Program-made: the position numbers and the translations under genes
Shown here: positions 53,659-62,764 of the stretch, piece after piece
How the letters are laid out: each line of letters begins with the position of its first letter
Position numbering within the stretch: the first letter of the stretch is position 1
Assembly (NCBI GenBank): GCA_044507625.1
Contig: JBIQJE010000002.1
Coordinates: forward strand, 248,001 to 312,000
Length of the DNA: 64,000 nt
Reading direction: 5' to 3'
Source: Hyphomicrobium_A sp044507625
Lineage (GTDB): Bacteria; Pseudomonadota; Alphaproteobacteria; Rhizobiales; Hyphomicrobiaceae
The notes under the pieces: generated by a model
The model's input: only the letters and a program-made list of their open reading frames with translations
Told to the model about the DNA's origin: nothing
Database searches by the model: none

Positions 53659-54294
53659 TCAGACCTCTTCGGGGAGGTCGTCGTTGTCCTGGAAGGATGC
53701 CGGCTCGCGCGTATAGCCGCCGCTGCGGCTGCCGAACGAACGGTTCTCCCGCGCCGGGCGGGAGGAGGGATCGCGGCAGATGAGCTGCTCCAGATCGGCG
53801 AGGTCGATGAACTGGTCCGCTTGGCGGCGCAACTCATCGGCAACCATTGGCGGCTGTGTCTGCAGCGTGGATACAACCGAAACACGCTTGCCGCTCTGCT
53901 GCAGCGCGCCGACCAGGCTGCGGAAATCACCATCGCCCGAGAAGAGCACGATGTGGTCGAGCGTCGCGGCAAGACGCATGGCATCGACAGTGAGCTCGAT
54001 GTCCATGTTGCCCTTAACCTTGCGGCGCCCGGAGGCATCCGTGAATTCCTTGGTCGGCTTCGTCACCATGGTGAAGCCGTTGTAGTCGAGCCAATCGATC
54101 AGAGGGCGAATGGAGGAATATTCCTGATCCTCCGCGAGCGCGGTATAATAGAGTGCGCGCACGAGCTGGCCCTTCTGCCGGAAGAGGGCGAGCAGACGCT
54201 TGTAATCGATATCGAACCCGAGCGACTTTGCCGTAGCGTAGAGGTTGGCACCGTCGATAAACAGAGCGATGCGTTCATTCTGATAGAAATGCAT
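53659..54294 (-). CDS. NYN-domain (LabA-like) protein, putative RNase
   Basis: 211 residues. A PIN-like NYN domain: ERIALFIDGANLYATAKSLG with the acidic metal-binding Asp, GNMDIELTVDAMRLA and VLFSGDGDFRSLVGALQQSG. NYN proteins are often ribonucleases. The C-terminus is a charged tail. Start at ATG 54294; AAGGGTGAAGGA ends directly before it. It is the first gene of a minus-strand pair with UDG and is divergent from rpoZ-rsh across a 423-base region containing a dyad. Confidence 0.87.
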   Translation of the reverse strand: MHFYQNERIALFIDGANLYATAKSLGFDIDYKRLLALFRQKGQLVRALYYTALAEDQEYSSIRPLIDWLDYNGFTMVTKPTKEFTDASGRRKVKGNMDIELTVDAMRLAATLDHIVLFSGDGDFRSLVGALQQSGKRVSVVSTLQTQPPMVADELRRQADQFIDLADLEQLICRDPSSRPARENRSFGSRSGGYTREPASFQDNDDLPEEV

Positions 54295-54717
54295 TCCTTC
54301 ACCCTTAGGCCGCAAGTGCCGGGAAGCACAGCTGAGTAGTTTTCAATGAAAGAGGACCGCGGCATCAGGCATGCAGCGTCGGCCGTTTCCTCATTGCTTA
54401 TCACTTCCTGTGGCCCGTAAAGCATTATATTGTCGTCATTTTAAGCGACAATGTGAAGCACGAATATCCATCAGCATAGAGGTGTCGAATTAAAGCGCGA
54501 TAGCAGCGTAATATATAAATGGCAGGAGCTTAACTTGCCGCCTTCAACCCCACCGATGGGATTCAACGTATCCCGCTCGCGCTAGACAATGCTTGATCCT
54601 CGCTTGCTTTGCACCATCTTTCGTGCGAGTAGGGGATCAGTGGCGCAGCCAGGCCACGGTTTGCTGGCGCGGCGCCTCGATTCCCGATTGAACCGCACGT
54701 TGCAAAGGGGTGTCGCC
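54295..54717. promoter_or_regulatory. 423-base divergent intergenic region between the NYN gene and rpoZ
   Basis: No gene was supported here. It is clearly more AT-rich than its surroundings, especially about 54420-54540 (several TATAT-type stretches). A dyad ATTGTCG / CGACAAT (54429-54435 with 54446-54452, 10-base spacing) could be an operator. Divergent promoters for the NYN-UDG pair and for rpoZ-rsh must lie here, but no hexamer pair was convincing. Confidence 0.5.
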
Positions 54718-55155
54718 ATGGCACGCGTAACTGTCGAAGATTGCGTGGACAAGGTCCCGAACCGCTTCGAGCTGGTTTTGCTGGCCGCCCACCGCGCGCG
54801 TTCCATCGCCGACGGCAGCTCCGTGACCGTCCCCGTGAACCAGGACAAGAACCCCGTTATCGCGCTCCGCGAGATCGCTGAAAAGACGATCCCGCCGGAG
54901 GATATGCGTGAATCCCTCATCCACTCCATCCAGAAGAACGTCGAGGTCGACGAGCCGGAAGCCGTTGCGGCTCCGCTGCTGCCGCCTGAGCGCCGCGCCC
55001 CCGTCCTTGGCCGCGACGACCAGGGCAGCGATACCGTCGTCGATGTGATGACGGAAGAGCAGCTTCTGCGCGGTCTCGAAAGCATGACGCCGACCGAGCC
55101 CTCAGCCAACGGTGGCCCGTCCGGTGGTCCCCGCGAGCGCGAACGCGGCCGTTGA
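54718..55155 (+). CDS. rpoZ: DNA-directed RNA polymerase omega subunit
   Basis: Omega, 145 residues, helps RNA polymerase assembly and forms part of the ppGpp site 1. The core MARVTVEDCVDKVPNRFELV is followed by LLAAHRARSIADGS and ALREIAEKTI. A C-terminal extension of about 60 residues rich in Pro, Arg and Gly is longer than in E. coli (91 residues) and as in other alphaproteobacteria. The ATG at 54718 follows AAAGGGGTG; a longer frame to 54589 is not supported. It is followed by rsh 78 bases later, the usual pairing. Confidence 0.96.
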   Translation: MARVTVEDCVDKVPNRFELVLLAAHRARSIADGSSVTVPVNQDKNPVIALREIAEKTIPPEDMRESLIHSIQKNVEVDEPEAVAAPLLPPERRAPVLGRDDQGSDTVVDVMTEEQLLRGLESMTPTEPSANGGPSGGPRERERGR

Positions 55156-55233
55156 GGCGAGGCCGGCGCCCGAAGGCGGCGGGCGGCCGGGTTACGTCTA
55201 CCGTGGCGGGAGCCGCCCTGGGAGCGGCGGGCC

Positions 55234-57495
55234 ATGATGCGGCAATACGAGCTCGTCGAGCGGGTTCTCAGCTACGATCCTAAGGCGGACGAGGCGCTGC
55301 TCAATCGCGCCTACGTCTACGCCATGAAGGCGCACGGCAACCAGAAGCGCGCCTCCGGAGATCCCTATTTCTCCCATCCGCTCGAAGTGGCGGCCATCCT
55401 CACCGACCTCAAGCTGGACGACGCGACCATCGTCACGGCGCTGCTGCACGACGTCATTGAGGATACGCCCGTCACGCGCGCGGAGATCGACCAGCTGTTC
55501 GGGCCGGAGATCGGCCGTCTCGTCGATGGCCTCACCAAGATCCGCCGCCTCGACCTTGTTTCCAAGAAGACGGAGCAGGCGGAGAATTTCCGTAAGCTGC
55601 TGGTCGCGATTTCCAGCGATATCCGCGTCCTGCTCGTGAAGCTCGCGGACCGTGTGCATAATATGCGCACGATCGAGCACATGAAACCGGAATCGCGCAA
55701 GCGCATTTCCGAGGAAACCCTCGACATCTACGCTCCCCTGGCCGCCCGCATGGGCATGGAGCAGGTGCGCGAGGAGCTGGAGGACCATGCGTTCCGCTGG
55801 CTGCACCCCGATGCCTACGCGGCGGTCACCGCCAAGCTCTCGGAGCTGAGAAAGTCGAACCAGGGTCTCGTCGAGGAAATCCGCGCGGCCCTTGCAGCCA
55901 AGCTCGCGGAAGTCGGCATCGACGCGGAGGTATCGGGGCGCGAAAAGAAGCCCTACGCCATCTGGCGCAAGATGGCGAACAAGCAGATCAGCCTCGAGCA
56001 GCTCTCCGACATCTATGCCTTCCGCGTGATCACCAATTCGATCGATGACTGCTATCGCGTGCTCGGCGTCGCGCACACGACGTGGCGCACGGTCCCGGGC
56101 CGCTTCAAGGACTACATCTCGACGCCGAAGCAGAACAACTACCAGTCGATCCACACGACCATCGTCGGGCCCCGTCACCAGCGCGTCGAGCTGCAGATCC
56201 GCACGCGCATGATGCACGAGATCGCCGAATACGGCGTCGCCGCGCACGCGATCTACAAGGACGCTTCGCGCCTCAACGGGCAGGCTGTGGCACAATCGCC
56301 CGACGATCTTCAGCGGGAAACAGGTCCCTATGCCTGGCTGCGCCGTCTCGTCGAGACGTTGCTCGAGGGGTCGAACTCGGAGGAGTTCCTGGAGCACACG
56401 AAGCTGGAGCTGTTCCAGGACCAGGTGTTCTGTTTCACTCCCAAGGGGCGGCTCATCGCCTTGCCGCACGGGGCGACACCGCTGGACTTCGCCTATGCGG
56501 TGCACACCGACGTCGGCAATGCCGCCGTCGGCGCGTTCGTCAACGGCCGGCACGTGCCGATCGACACGCAGCTGCGCAACGGCGATGAAGTCGAGATCGA
56601 GACGGCGAAGAACCACACACCCCCCGCCGCGTGGGAGAACCTCGTCATCACGGGCCGCGCCCGCTCGGCCATACGCCGCGCCGCGCGCGATGCGGTGCGC
56701 CACCAGTACCGCGAGCTCGGCCGGCGGCTGGTTGCTGCCCGGTTCGACCGGTTCGGCGAGGAATTGAGTGACGACAAGCTGAAGCAGGCTCTGCCGCGCC
56801 TCGGCTACAAGACCCTTGACGATATGCTCGCGGCCGTGGGCCGCAACGAGCTTTCCATCGACAATGTTCTGAAGGCCGCGATCCCCGACGCGCTCGAGCA
56901 CCAGCCGCAAAAATCGAGCTATCAGCGCACCCGCCGCTTCGGACGCGCCGGCAGCCAGGACGGCTGGTTCAACATCGACCGGGTGATGAGCCTCAAGTTT
57001 CGCGGCGAAGCGGCGGACAAGGCCGCCAACGGCGCTGGGCCGCTGCACGGTCCCGGCCTCGCCATCCGCGGCGTGAAGGATGACCTGCCGGTCACATTCG
57101 AGCCCGGCGGCGCGGTGCCGGGCGACCGGATCGTGGGCGTCATGATCCCGGGCGAGGGCATCCGGATTTTCCAGATCCACTCGCCGCGCCTCAGGGAGTA
57201 CGAGCACGAGGGCTGGATCGACGTCACCTGGGATGTCGATACGGACACACCCCAGCGCTTTCCGGCGAGAATCAGCGTCACGGCCCTAAACGAGCCTGGA
57301 ACTTTGGCTCAGATCGCCAAAGTAATAGGAGAGACCGGCGGCAACATCGACAACGTCCGCATGGTGCGCCGGGCGTCCGATTTTACGGAAATGCGCATCG
57401 AACTCGAGGTGCTCGATCTGGTGCATTTGAACCACATCATCGCCGGCCTCCGCGAGAAAGCAGTGGTCAACAAGGTTGAGCGGGTGTTCGATTGA
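55234..57495 (+). CDS. rsh: bifunctional (p)ppGpp synthetase/hydrolase RSH
   Basis: 753 residues. It makes and degrades (p)ppGpp in the stringent response. Domains in order: HD hydrolase with TALLHDVIEDTPVTR around residue 70, RelA/SpoT synthetase (KKPYAIWRKMANKQISLEQL and YISTPKQNNYQSIHTTI), TGS near residues 385-450 (VFCFTPKGRLIALPHGATPL) and C-terminal ACT (PGTLAQIAKVIGETGGNIDN). Both enzymatic halves look intact, as in the single RSH of alphaproteobacteria. The start is ATG 55234 or 55237 (two tandem Met). It follows rpoZ. Confidence 0.96.
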   Translation: MMRQYELVERVLSYDPKADEALLNRAYVYAMKAHGNQKRASGDPYFSHPLEVAAILTDLKLDDATIVTALLHDVIEDTPVTRAEIDQLFGPEIGRLVDGLTKIRRLDLVSKKTEQAENFRKLLVAISSDIRVLLVKLADRVHNMRTIEHMKPESRKRISEETLDIYAPLAARMGMEQVREELEDHAFRWLHPDAYAAVTAKLSELRKSNQGLVEEIRAALAAKLAEVGIDAEVSGREKKPYAIWRKMANKQISLEQLSDIYAFRVITNSIDDCYRVLGVAHTTWRTVPGRFKDYISTPKQNNYQSIHTTIVGPRHQRVELQIRTRMMHEIAEYGVAAHAIYKDASRLNGQAVAQSPDDLQRETGPYAWLRRLVETLLEGSNSEEFLEHTKLELFQDQVFCFTPKGRLIALPHGATPLDFAYAVHTDVGNAAVGAFVNGRHVPIDTQLRNGDEVEIETAKNHTPPAAWENLVITGRARSAIRRAARDAVRHQYRELGRRLVAARFDRFGEELSDDKLKQALPRLGYKTLDDMLAAVGRNELSIDNVLKAAIPDALEHQPQKSSYQRTRRFGRAGSQDGWFNIDRVMSLKFRGEAADKAANGAGPLHGPGLAIRGVKDDLPVTFEPGGAVPGDRIVGVMIPGEGIRIFQIHSPRLREYEHEGWIDVTWDVDTDTPQRFPARISVTALNEPGTLAQIAKVIGETGGNIDNVRMVRRASDFTEMRIELEVLDLVHLNHIIAGLREKAVVNKVERVFD

Positions 57496-57552
57496 TAGGA
57501 GAATCTGGCACGCGGGAAACGCTATAGTCGGCCGGATGGAGTAGTCTGAGGT

Positions 57553-58128
57553 ATGGTTGAGCCACGCCCGCAACTCATCGAGCGCTTGATGGCGTTCGTG
57601 CCCACCGCCAATTGGCGGTGGTGGCAGCAATTGCGTGCCGCCGGTCGCCGCCTCGTGCGCCAGCGGGCCACCGCCCATGAGATCGCGTTGGGATGTGCTC
57701 TCGGCGCCTTTGTTTCCATCACGCCGCTGCTCGGCGTTCAGACGATCCTCGCCGTCATCCTCGCCATCGTGCTGCGCGCCTCGGTGCCCGCCGCCATCGT
57801 CGGCACATTCGTCGGCAATCCGCTGAGCTGGCCCTTTATCTGGGTCTCGACCTATTTCATGGGTCTCCAGATGGTGGGCCTCGAAGGGGCGTTCGACCCC
57901 GCTGCGGTGCAGCGCAACGTCGAGCTCCTCTGGGCGGCGCTGCTGGATCCCTCGCCGCAGCTCTTCGATGCAACTGCCGCATTGTTCTGGCCGCTGTTGT
58001 GGCCGATGCTGGCGGGCAGCCTGCCCATCGGCCTGCTGACGGCGGCAATCGTCTACTATGTTTCCCGCAACGTCGTGCGCGGGTGGCGCAGGCGCCTTAT
58101 GAATGAGACCACGGCTTCTGCCGAATAG
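57553..58128 (+). CDS. DUF2062 membrane protein
   Basis: 191 residues. The N-terminal part is basic (RAAGRRLVRQRATAHEIALG), then three or more hydrophobic helices. The pattern TAHEIALGCALGAFVSITPL and FVGNPLSWPFIWV is typical of DUF2062 proteins. Function unknown. It follows rsh after 57 bases and precedes pdxJ by 38 bases on the same strand. Confidence 0.85.
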   Translation: MVEPRPQLIERLMAFVPTANWRWWQQLRAAGRRLVRQRATAHEIALGCALGAFVSITPLLGVQTILAVILAIVLRASVPAAIVGTFVGNPLSWPFIWVSTYFMGLQMVGLEGAFDPAAVQRNVELLWAALLDPSPQLFDATAALFWPLLWPMLAGSLPIGLLTAAIVYYVSRNVVRGWRRRLMNETTASAE

Positions 58129-58166
58129 GCCGCCGCTTCCTCCCATGCTTTCCGGGTTTTGCCGAT

Positions 58167-58952
58167 ATGCGTGACCCCGCCTACCTGCGCCTCGGCGTCA
58201 ACATCGACCACGTGGCCACCATCCGCAACGCCCGCGGCGGACGCCATCCCGATCCGTTGCGCGCCGCCTATATCGCCATCGAAGCCGGCGCCGACGGCAT
58301 CACGGCGCACCTGCGCGAGGATCGCCGGCATATCTCGGATGACGATATTGCCCGCCTCAAGGACGAGCTGACGCGGCCGCTCAACCTCGAAATGGCCGCG
58401 ACCGACGAGATGCTCGCCATCGCCCTGCGCCATCTGCCGAATGCCTGCTGCATCGTGCCGGAGCGCCGCGAGGAGCGCACGACCGAGGGCGGTCTCGATG
58501 TCCTCGGCGGTGGCTCCCGGCTCACCCGTGTTGTCGATTCGCTGAAGGACGTCGGCGTGCGGGTGTCGCTTTTCATCGAGCCCGATATGGGCGCGGTTGA
58601 AGCGTCCGCGCGCATAGGCGCCGACATCGTCGAATTGCACACCGGCGCCTATTGTGAGCGCGCGCTGGAGGGCAACGGCGCGGGCGTTGCGCGCGAGATG
58701 GCGCGCATCACCGACGCGGCGCGTCTGGCCGCCGCCGCAGGTCTCGAGGTGCATGCGGGCCACGGTCTCACATTCAACACCGTCGCAGCCGTTGCCCGGC
58801 TGCCCGAGATCGTCGAGCTGAATATCGGCCATTTCCTCATTGGCGAGGCCATATTCGGAGGTCTCGGCCGCGCCGTGGAGCGCATGCGCGCCCTCATGGA
58901 TGCCGCGCGCCGGGAGGCTGCGTCGGAAGACGCCAGAGCGGGGACAGCGTAA
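58167..58952 (+). CDS. pdxJ: pyridoxine 5'-phosphate synthase
   Basis: PdxJ, 261 residues, condenses 1-deoxyxylulose 5-phosphate with 3-amino-2-oxopropyl phosphate to give pyridoxine 5'-phosphate. It begins LRLGVNIDHVATIRNARGGR and holds the LHTGAYCERAL segment plus the glycine-rich HAGHGLTFNTVAAVARLP. Normal length. It forms the pdxJ-acpS pair conserved in bacteria; acpS follows 4 bases later. Confidence 0.97.
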   Translation: MRDPAYLRLGVNIDHVATIRNARGGRHPDPLRAAYIAIEAGADGITAHLREDRRHISDDDIARLKDELTRPLNLEMAATDEMLAIALRHLPNACCIVPERREERTTEGGLDVLGGGSRLTRVVDSLKDVGVRVSLFIEPDMGAVEASARIGADIVELHTGAYCERALEGNGAGVAREMARITDAARLAAAAGLEVHAGHGLTFNTVAAVARLPEIVELNIGHFLIGEAIFGGLGRAVERMRALMDAARREAASEDARAGTA

Positions 58953-58956
58953 GCCG

Positions 58957-59370
58957 GTGATCCTGGGCGTCGGCAATGACCTGATCGACATCCGCCGCAT
59001 CGAGAAGACGCTCGATCGCTATGGCGAAAGGTTCATTGCCCGCATTTTTACTGACCTGGAGCGGCGCAAATCCGATGCGCGCCGCCAGCGGGCGGCGTCC
59101 TATGCCAAGCGCTTCGCGGCAAAGGAAGCCTGCGCCAAGGCGCTCGGAACGGGCTTGCGCGCCGGGGTCTACTGGCGGGATATGGGCGTCATCAATTTGC
59201 CCTCCGGCCGCCCAACCCTGCAGCTAACCGGCGGCGCGGCCAGGATTCTGCGGGAAATGACGCCTCCCGGACATATGGTCCGCATCGATCTGACGTTGAC
59301 GGATGACTTCCCTCTCGCCGCCGCCATCGTCATCATCTCGGCCCTGCCCGATAAGGCCGATCCGAGGTGA
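58957..59370 (+). CDS. acpS: holo-[acyl-carrier-protein] synthase
   Basis: AcpS, 137 residues, moves 4'-phosphopantetheine from CoA to acyl carrier protein. The GTG start at 58957 gives VILGVGNDLIDIRRIEKTLD; a GGGGACAGC-like site precedes it and a longer upstream frame overlaps pdxJ in another register. SYAKRFAAKEACAKALGTG holds the conserved Lys/Glu active-site pattern. Sits between pdxJ and lepB as usual. Confidence 0.96.
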   Translation: MILGVGNDLIDIRRIEKTLDRYGERFIARIFTDLERRKSDARRQRAASYAKRFAAKEACAKALGTGLRAGVYWRDMGVINLPSGRPTLQLTGGAARILREMTPPGHMVRIDLTLTDDFPLAAAIVIISALPDKADPR

Positions 59371-59490
59371 GGGGGAATGGCGCGCTGCGCCGTGCCGCAC
59401 CCCGCGGCATGGCGTGAATTGCGCCTTGTCCGCAAAATGGCTATAGCGGCCCGGGGCGTGCAGCCGGGCCTGCCGCGTTGGGAGCTTTGC

Positions 59491-60252
59491 ATGGCAGTAT
59501 CGGCGAATACCAGGAAAGGCGGCGGGTGGCTCGAGACGGCCACCATCGTCATCGAAGCGCTCGCCATTGCCATGGTGGTGCGCACGTTCCTTTATCAGCC
59601 CTTCAATATTCCTTCGGGCTCGATGAAGGAGACGCTGCTGATCGGCGATTACCTTTTCGTCTCGAAGCTTTCCTACGGCTATTCGCGCTATTCGTTCTAC
59701 AACTTCATTCCCTTCGAAGGCCGCATCTTCGGCGCCGAGCCCAAGCGTGGCGACGTGGCAGTCTTCAAGCTCCCGCGGGACAACTCAACGGACTACATCA
59801 AGCGCGTCATCGGCCTGCCGGGCGACGAGATCGACGTGCGCGGCGGCATTCTTTTCATCAACGGCGAGGAAGTGCCGCGCAAGCGCATCGCCGATTTCGT
59901 GACCCAGGAAGACAGCGGCCCGCCGCGGCCGATTCCGGCCTATCAGGAAACCCTGCCGAACGGAGTTTCCTACACGGTGCTCGATTCCGAAGAGAATGGC
60001 CCGTTCGATAACGTCGGACCTTACAAGGTGCCGCCGGGCCATTACTTCATGATGGGCGACAACCGGGACAACTCCACCGACAGCCGCGCGTCCTGGGGCG
60101 TGGGCTATGTGCCCTACGACAACCTCATCGGCCGCGCGGAGATCATCTTCTTCTCCGCCGCCGTCGACGAGCCGAACGCCTTCCGCTGGTGGAGCCCGTG
60201 GACGTGGCCGGCCGATATCCGTTGGAACCGTTTCTTCAAGCTCGTGCGCTAG
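59491..60252 (+). CDS. lepB: signal peptidase I
   Basis: LepB, 253 residues, removes signal peptides in the inner membrane. One N-terminal membrane segment (TATIVIEALAIAMVVRTFL) precedes the active site. Catalytic Ser44 is in NIPSGSMKETLLIGDY, and the general base Lys104 in DYIKRVIGLPGDE; GDNRDNSTDSR is box E. The ATG at 59491 follows GGGAGC. The gene sits 120 bases after acpS and before rnc, a known alphaproteobacterial set. Confidence 0.97.
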   Translation: MAVSANTRKGGGWLETATIVIEALAIAMVVRTFLYQPFNIPSGSMKETLLIGDYLFVSKLSYGYSRYSFYNFIPFEGRIFGAEPKRGDVAVFKLPRDNSTDYIKRVIGLPGDEIDVRGGILFINGEEVPRKRIADFVTQEDSGPPRPIPAYQETLPNGVSYTVLDSEENGPFDNVGPYKVPPGHYFMMGDNRDNSTDSRASWGVGYVPYDNLIGRAEIIFFSAAVDEPNAFRWWSPWTWPADIRWNRFFKLVR

Positions 60253-60329
60253 CCTAACAGAGGCTTAATGGTGCCGCCGTGCGCCCTCGGGGCGGCGGTC
60301 AAGAATGCTTTCAAGCCCGCGTATGTCCA

Positions 60330-61043
60330 GTGATACTGCGCCCGAGAAAATATAAGGACCTCGAGAAAGCGCTGGGGCACCGGTTCCGCAACCAGCAGCT
60401 TCTCGAAGTGGCCCTCACCCATGCGAGCATGCGCGGCGGCAAGGCCCATCGCAGCGATAACGAGCGGCTGGAATTCATCGGGGATCGCGTCCTGGGGCTC
60501 GTGATCGCCGAGGCGTTGAGCGAGCGCTTTCCGGAGGCCACCGAAGGCGAGCTCGCGCGCCGCTACAACCGGCTCGTCCGCGGCGAGGCCTGCGCGCGGA
60601 TCGCCAGGTCTATCGGCGTGGGCGAATACCTCATTCTGTCGGAAAGCGAAGCGGGCAGCGGCGGCCGGGCCAAAGGCACGATTCTCGCCGATGCGATGGA
60701 GGCCATCCTGGGGGCCATCTTCCTCGATGCCGGCTTCCAGACCGCGCGCACGGTTGTGCGCAGCCTCTGGGGCGATGAGGATGACCGCCGCCCCGAAGGT
60801 GCGCGGCCCGACGCCAAATCTGCGCTGCAGGAATGGGCGCAGGGCCGGGGGCTCGCGTTGCCCGAATACGTGGAGGTGAGCCGCAAGGGGCCGGACCATG
60901 CCCCGCGCTTCACCTCCGAGGTGCGGATTTCCGGGTGTGCGCCGGCCCAGGGCGAAGGGCCCTCGAAACGGGCCGCAGAGCAGGCAGCCGCGCGGATGCT
61001 GCTGGAACGTGAAGGCGTAGCGGGAGCCGACGTCGATGAGTGA
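60330..61043 (+). CDS. rnc: ribonuclease III
   Basis: RNase III, about 237 residues, cleaves double-stranded RNA, including rRNA precursors. The signature HRSDNERLEFIGDRVLGLV with its acidic residues is intact, and the dsRNA-binding domain follows: DAKSALQEWAQGRGLALPEY and AAEQAAARMLLERE. The start is uncertain: GTG at 60330 gives VILRPRKYKDLEKALGHRFR and fits homologues but lacks a clear ribosome binding site; GTG at 60279 is the alternative. era begins inside its last codons. Confidence 0.93.
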   Translation: MILRPRKYKDLEKALGHRFRNQQLLEVALTHASMRGGKAHRSDNERLEFIGDRVLGLVIAEALSERFPEATEGELARRYNRLVRGEACARIARSIGVGEYLILSESEAGSGGRAKGTILADAMEAILGAIFLDAGFQTARTVVRSLWGDEDDRRPEGARPDAKSALQEWAQGRGLALPEYVEVSRKGPDHAPRFTSEVRISGCAPAQGEGPSKRAAEQAAARMLLEREGVAGADVDE

Positions 61044-61983
61044 TCGCGAGAACGGAGCCGGACACCACGGCATCCCCGAGCCGGCGCAGCAGCGTTGCGG
61101 CTTCATTGCCGTCATCGGTGCGCCCAACGCCGGCAAGTCGACGCTGGTCAATGGACTCGTGGGCGCGAAGGTGTCGATCGTCTCCCACAAGGTGCAGACG
61201 ACGCGCGTGCCCGTGCGCGGCATTGCCAACGTCGGCGACAGCCAGCTCGTATTCATCGACACGCCAGGCCTGTTTGCGCCCAAGAAGCGGCTCGACACCG
61301 CGATGGTGGAGGCGGCCTGGGGCGGTGCGCGCGATGCCGATATGGTCGTGCTCGTGATCGACGCCGCGCGTGGCATCGACGCCGAGGTCGAAGGTATTCT
61401 GGCTAAGCTGAAGGACGTGAAGCTACCGCGCATCGCGGTGCTCAACAAGGTCGATAAGCTCGCCGATAAGGCAAAGCTGCTCGCCCTCGCCACGGAGCTG
61501 CAGCAGCGCCTCGACTTCGAGACGGTCTTCATGATTTCGGCCACGGCCGGTGACGGCGTCGAGGACCTGAAGAACTTTCTCGCTGAGCGTATGCCACCGG
61601 GGCCTTGGCACTATCCGGCCGACGATCTCACCGATGCGCCGCTGCGCCTGCTGGCCGCGGAGATCACGCGCGAGAAGATTTTCCATCGCCTGCACGACGA
61701 GGTGCCGTACTCGTCCACCGTCGAGACGACGCAGTGGACAGAGCGCAAGGACGGCTCGGTGCGCATCGAGCAAACGATCTTCGTTGCCCGCGACGGGCAG
61801 AAGGCGATCATGCTCGGCAAGGGCGGGGCGACCATCAAGCAGGTGTCGATGGATTCCAGGCGCGAGCTCACCGAGATTCTCGAGCGCCCGGTGCACCTGT
61901 TCCTGTTCGTGAAGGTGCGCCAGAACTGGCAGGACGATCCGGAACGCTACCGCGAGATGGGCCTCGAGCTGCCGAAGAAGTAG
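61036..61983 (+). CDS. era: GTPase Era
   Basis: Era, 315 residues, is a GTPase for 16S rRNA maturation and 30S assembly. G1 is GAPNAGKSTL, G3 DTPGL and G4 NKVDKL; the C-terminal KH domain reads KAIMLGKGGATIKQVSMDSR. The ATG overlaps the rnc end by 8 bases, so translation is coupled. In related genomes recO commonly follows; here a low-GC gene of unknown family does instead. Confidence 0.97.
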   Translation: MSDRENGAGHHGIPEPAQQRCGFIAVIGAPNAGKSTLVNGLVGAKVSIVSHKVQTTRVPVRGIANVGDSQLVFIDTPGLFAPKKRLDTAMVEAAWGGARDADMVVLVIDAARGIDAEVEGILAKLKDVKLPRIAVLNKVDKLADKAKLLALATELQQRLDFETVFMISATAGDGVEDLKNFLAERMPPGPWHYPADDLTDAPLRLLAAEITREKIFHRLHDEVPYSSTVETTQWTERKDGSVRIEQTIFVARDGQKAIMLGKGGATIKQVSMDSRRELTEILERPVHLFLFVKVRQNWQDDPERYREMGLELPKK

Positions 61984-62000
61984 TTTTTTAGCGAGGATAG

Positions 62001-62672
62001 ATGTCTGGCGCCGAAATTGTTGAGGTGATTCAAAAGCTGGCAACCCCATTAGCTTGGCCTGTCGTAGCGATCATTGCAATTATCGTTCTGCGAAAGCACC
62101 TCATCGCGTTGGCACAAGGTATCGCGCGATTGCACGAACTAATGGGCAAGGGTGGTGAGCTTGCCAGTTTAACCGACAGGCTCAGCGAGATTAGGACTAG
62201 CCTTCAAGACACCTCAGAGCAGTTCACTGTCCTGAAGCGAGAAGCCACCGACATCAAAGAGATGTTGGAAACGTTGAGCATCAAGGGACAAAGCGCCGAA
62301 CTCGAACGACTTGCTGAGCAGCCGCAAGACTTAGAGGGCGATCGATCTGCGCTTAGCACAGACGATATGTTTTCCGAGATGGAGGAGGCATGGCAGCAGG
62401 TAAAGGGAGCCATACAGAGTAAGGCAAGAGGAGCGAATATCTCACCCTATCTGATGGGCACGAAAGGTGTGACCAACACTGTCCGGGAAATGGTGGATAA
62501 GGGCGTTATTACGCAACGTTCAGCAGAGTTGACGATAGCGCTTTCAACCCAATATCAGCGCTTTTATCGGACCACGTCACCACGCGAGGACTGGTTGACA
62601 CCGCAGGTCTATAAAAGCTTCCTCGAGACGGCAAGCGAGGCCAAGCGAGCATTGGAGCGACGTGTCGGGTAG
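62001..62672 (+). CDS. orphan coiled-coil protein with N-terminal membrane helix (low GC)
   Basis: 223 residues. A membrane helix (residues ~15-31, TPLAWPVVAIIAIIVLR) is followed by a helical stretch with heptad-like spacing (LASLTDRLSEIRTSLQDTSE and FTVLKREATDIKEMLE), then a charged domain with KGVTNTVREMVDKG. No known family was recognised. The composition is clearly less GC-rich (sampled lines ~50-58%) than its neighbours, and rare codons such as AGG, CGA and ATA appear. GCGAGGATAG precedes the ATG. It sits 17 bases after era and 139 bases before thrS. Likely acquired. Confidence 0.75.
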   Translation: MSGAEIVEVIQKLATPLAWPVVAIIAIIVLRKHLIALAQGIARLHELMGKGGELASLTDRLSEIRTSLQDTSEQFTVLKREATDIKEMLETLSIKGQSAELERLAEQPQDLEGDRSALSTDDMFSEMEEAWQQVKGAIQSKARGANISPYLMGTKGVTNTVREMVDKGVITQRSAELTIALSTQYQRFYRTTSPREDWLTPQVYKSFLETASEAKRALERRVG

Positions 62673-62733
62673 AAAAATACTTTTAGCCTAGTACGGCTGA
62701 AATCAATCCAGCGCGGCACGTTAACCGCCCCGC

Positions 62734-62764
62734 TTGACACCGCCACCCGCAGCGCGCACATACC
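62734..62764 (+). promoter_or_regulatory. candidate thrS promoter
   Basis: A perfect TTGACA at 62734-62739 lies 73 bases before thrS. The -10 is weak: ACATAC at 18 or CATACC at 19 bases. A small CTGC/GCAG hairpin is in the leader. Alphaproteobacteria usually lack T-boxes, and none was seen. Confidence 0.35.

Noticed and set aside
55198..57207. 669-codon open frame antisense to rsh
   Set aside because: Codon-bias shadow of rsh; the composition is Arg/Asp/Val rich with no recognisable domain.
62001..62672. recO at its usual place after era
   Set aside because: The product has a membrane helix and coiled coil with none of the RecO OB-fold or zinc-finger pattern.
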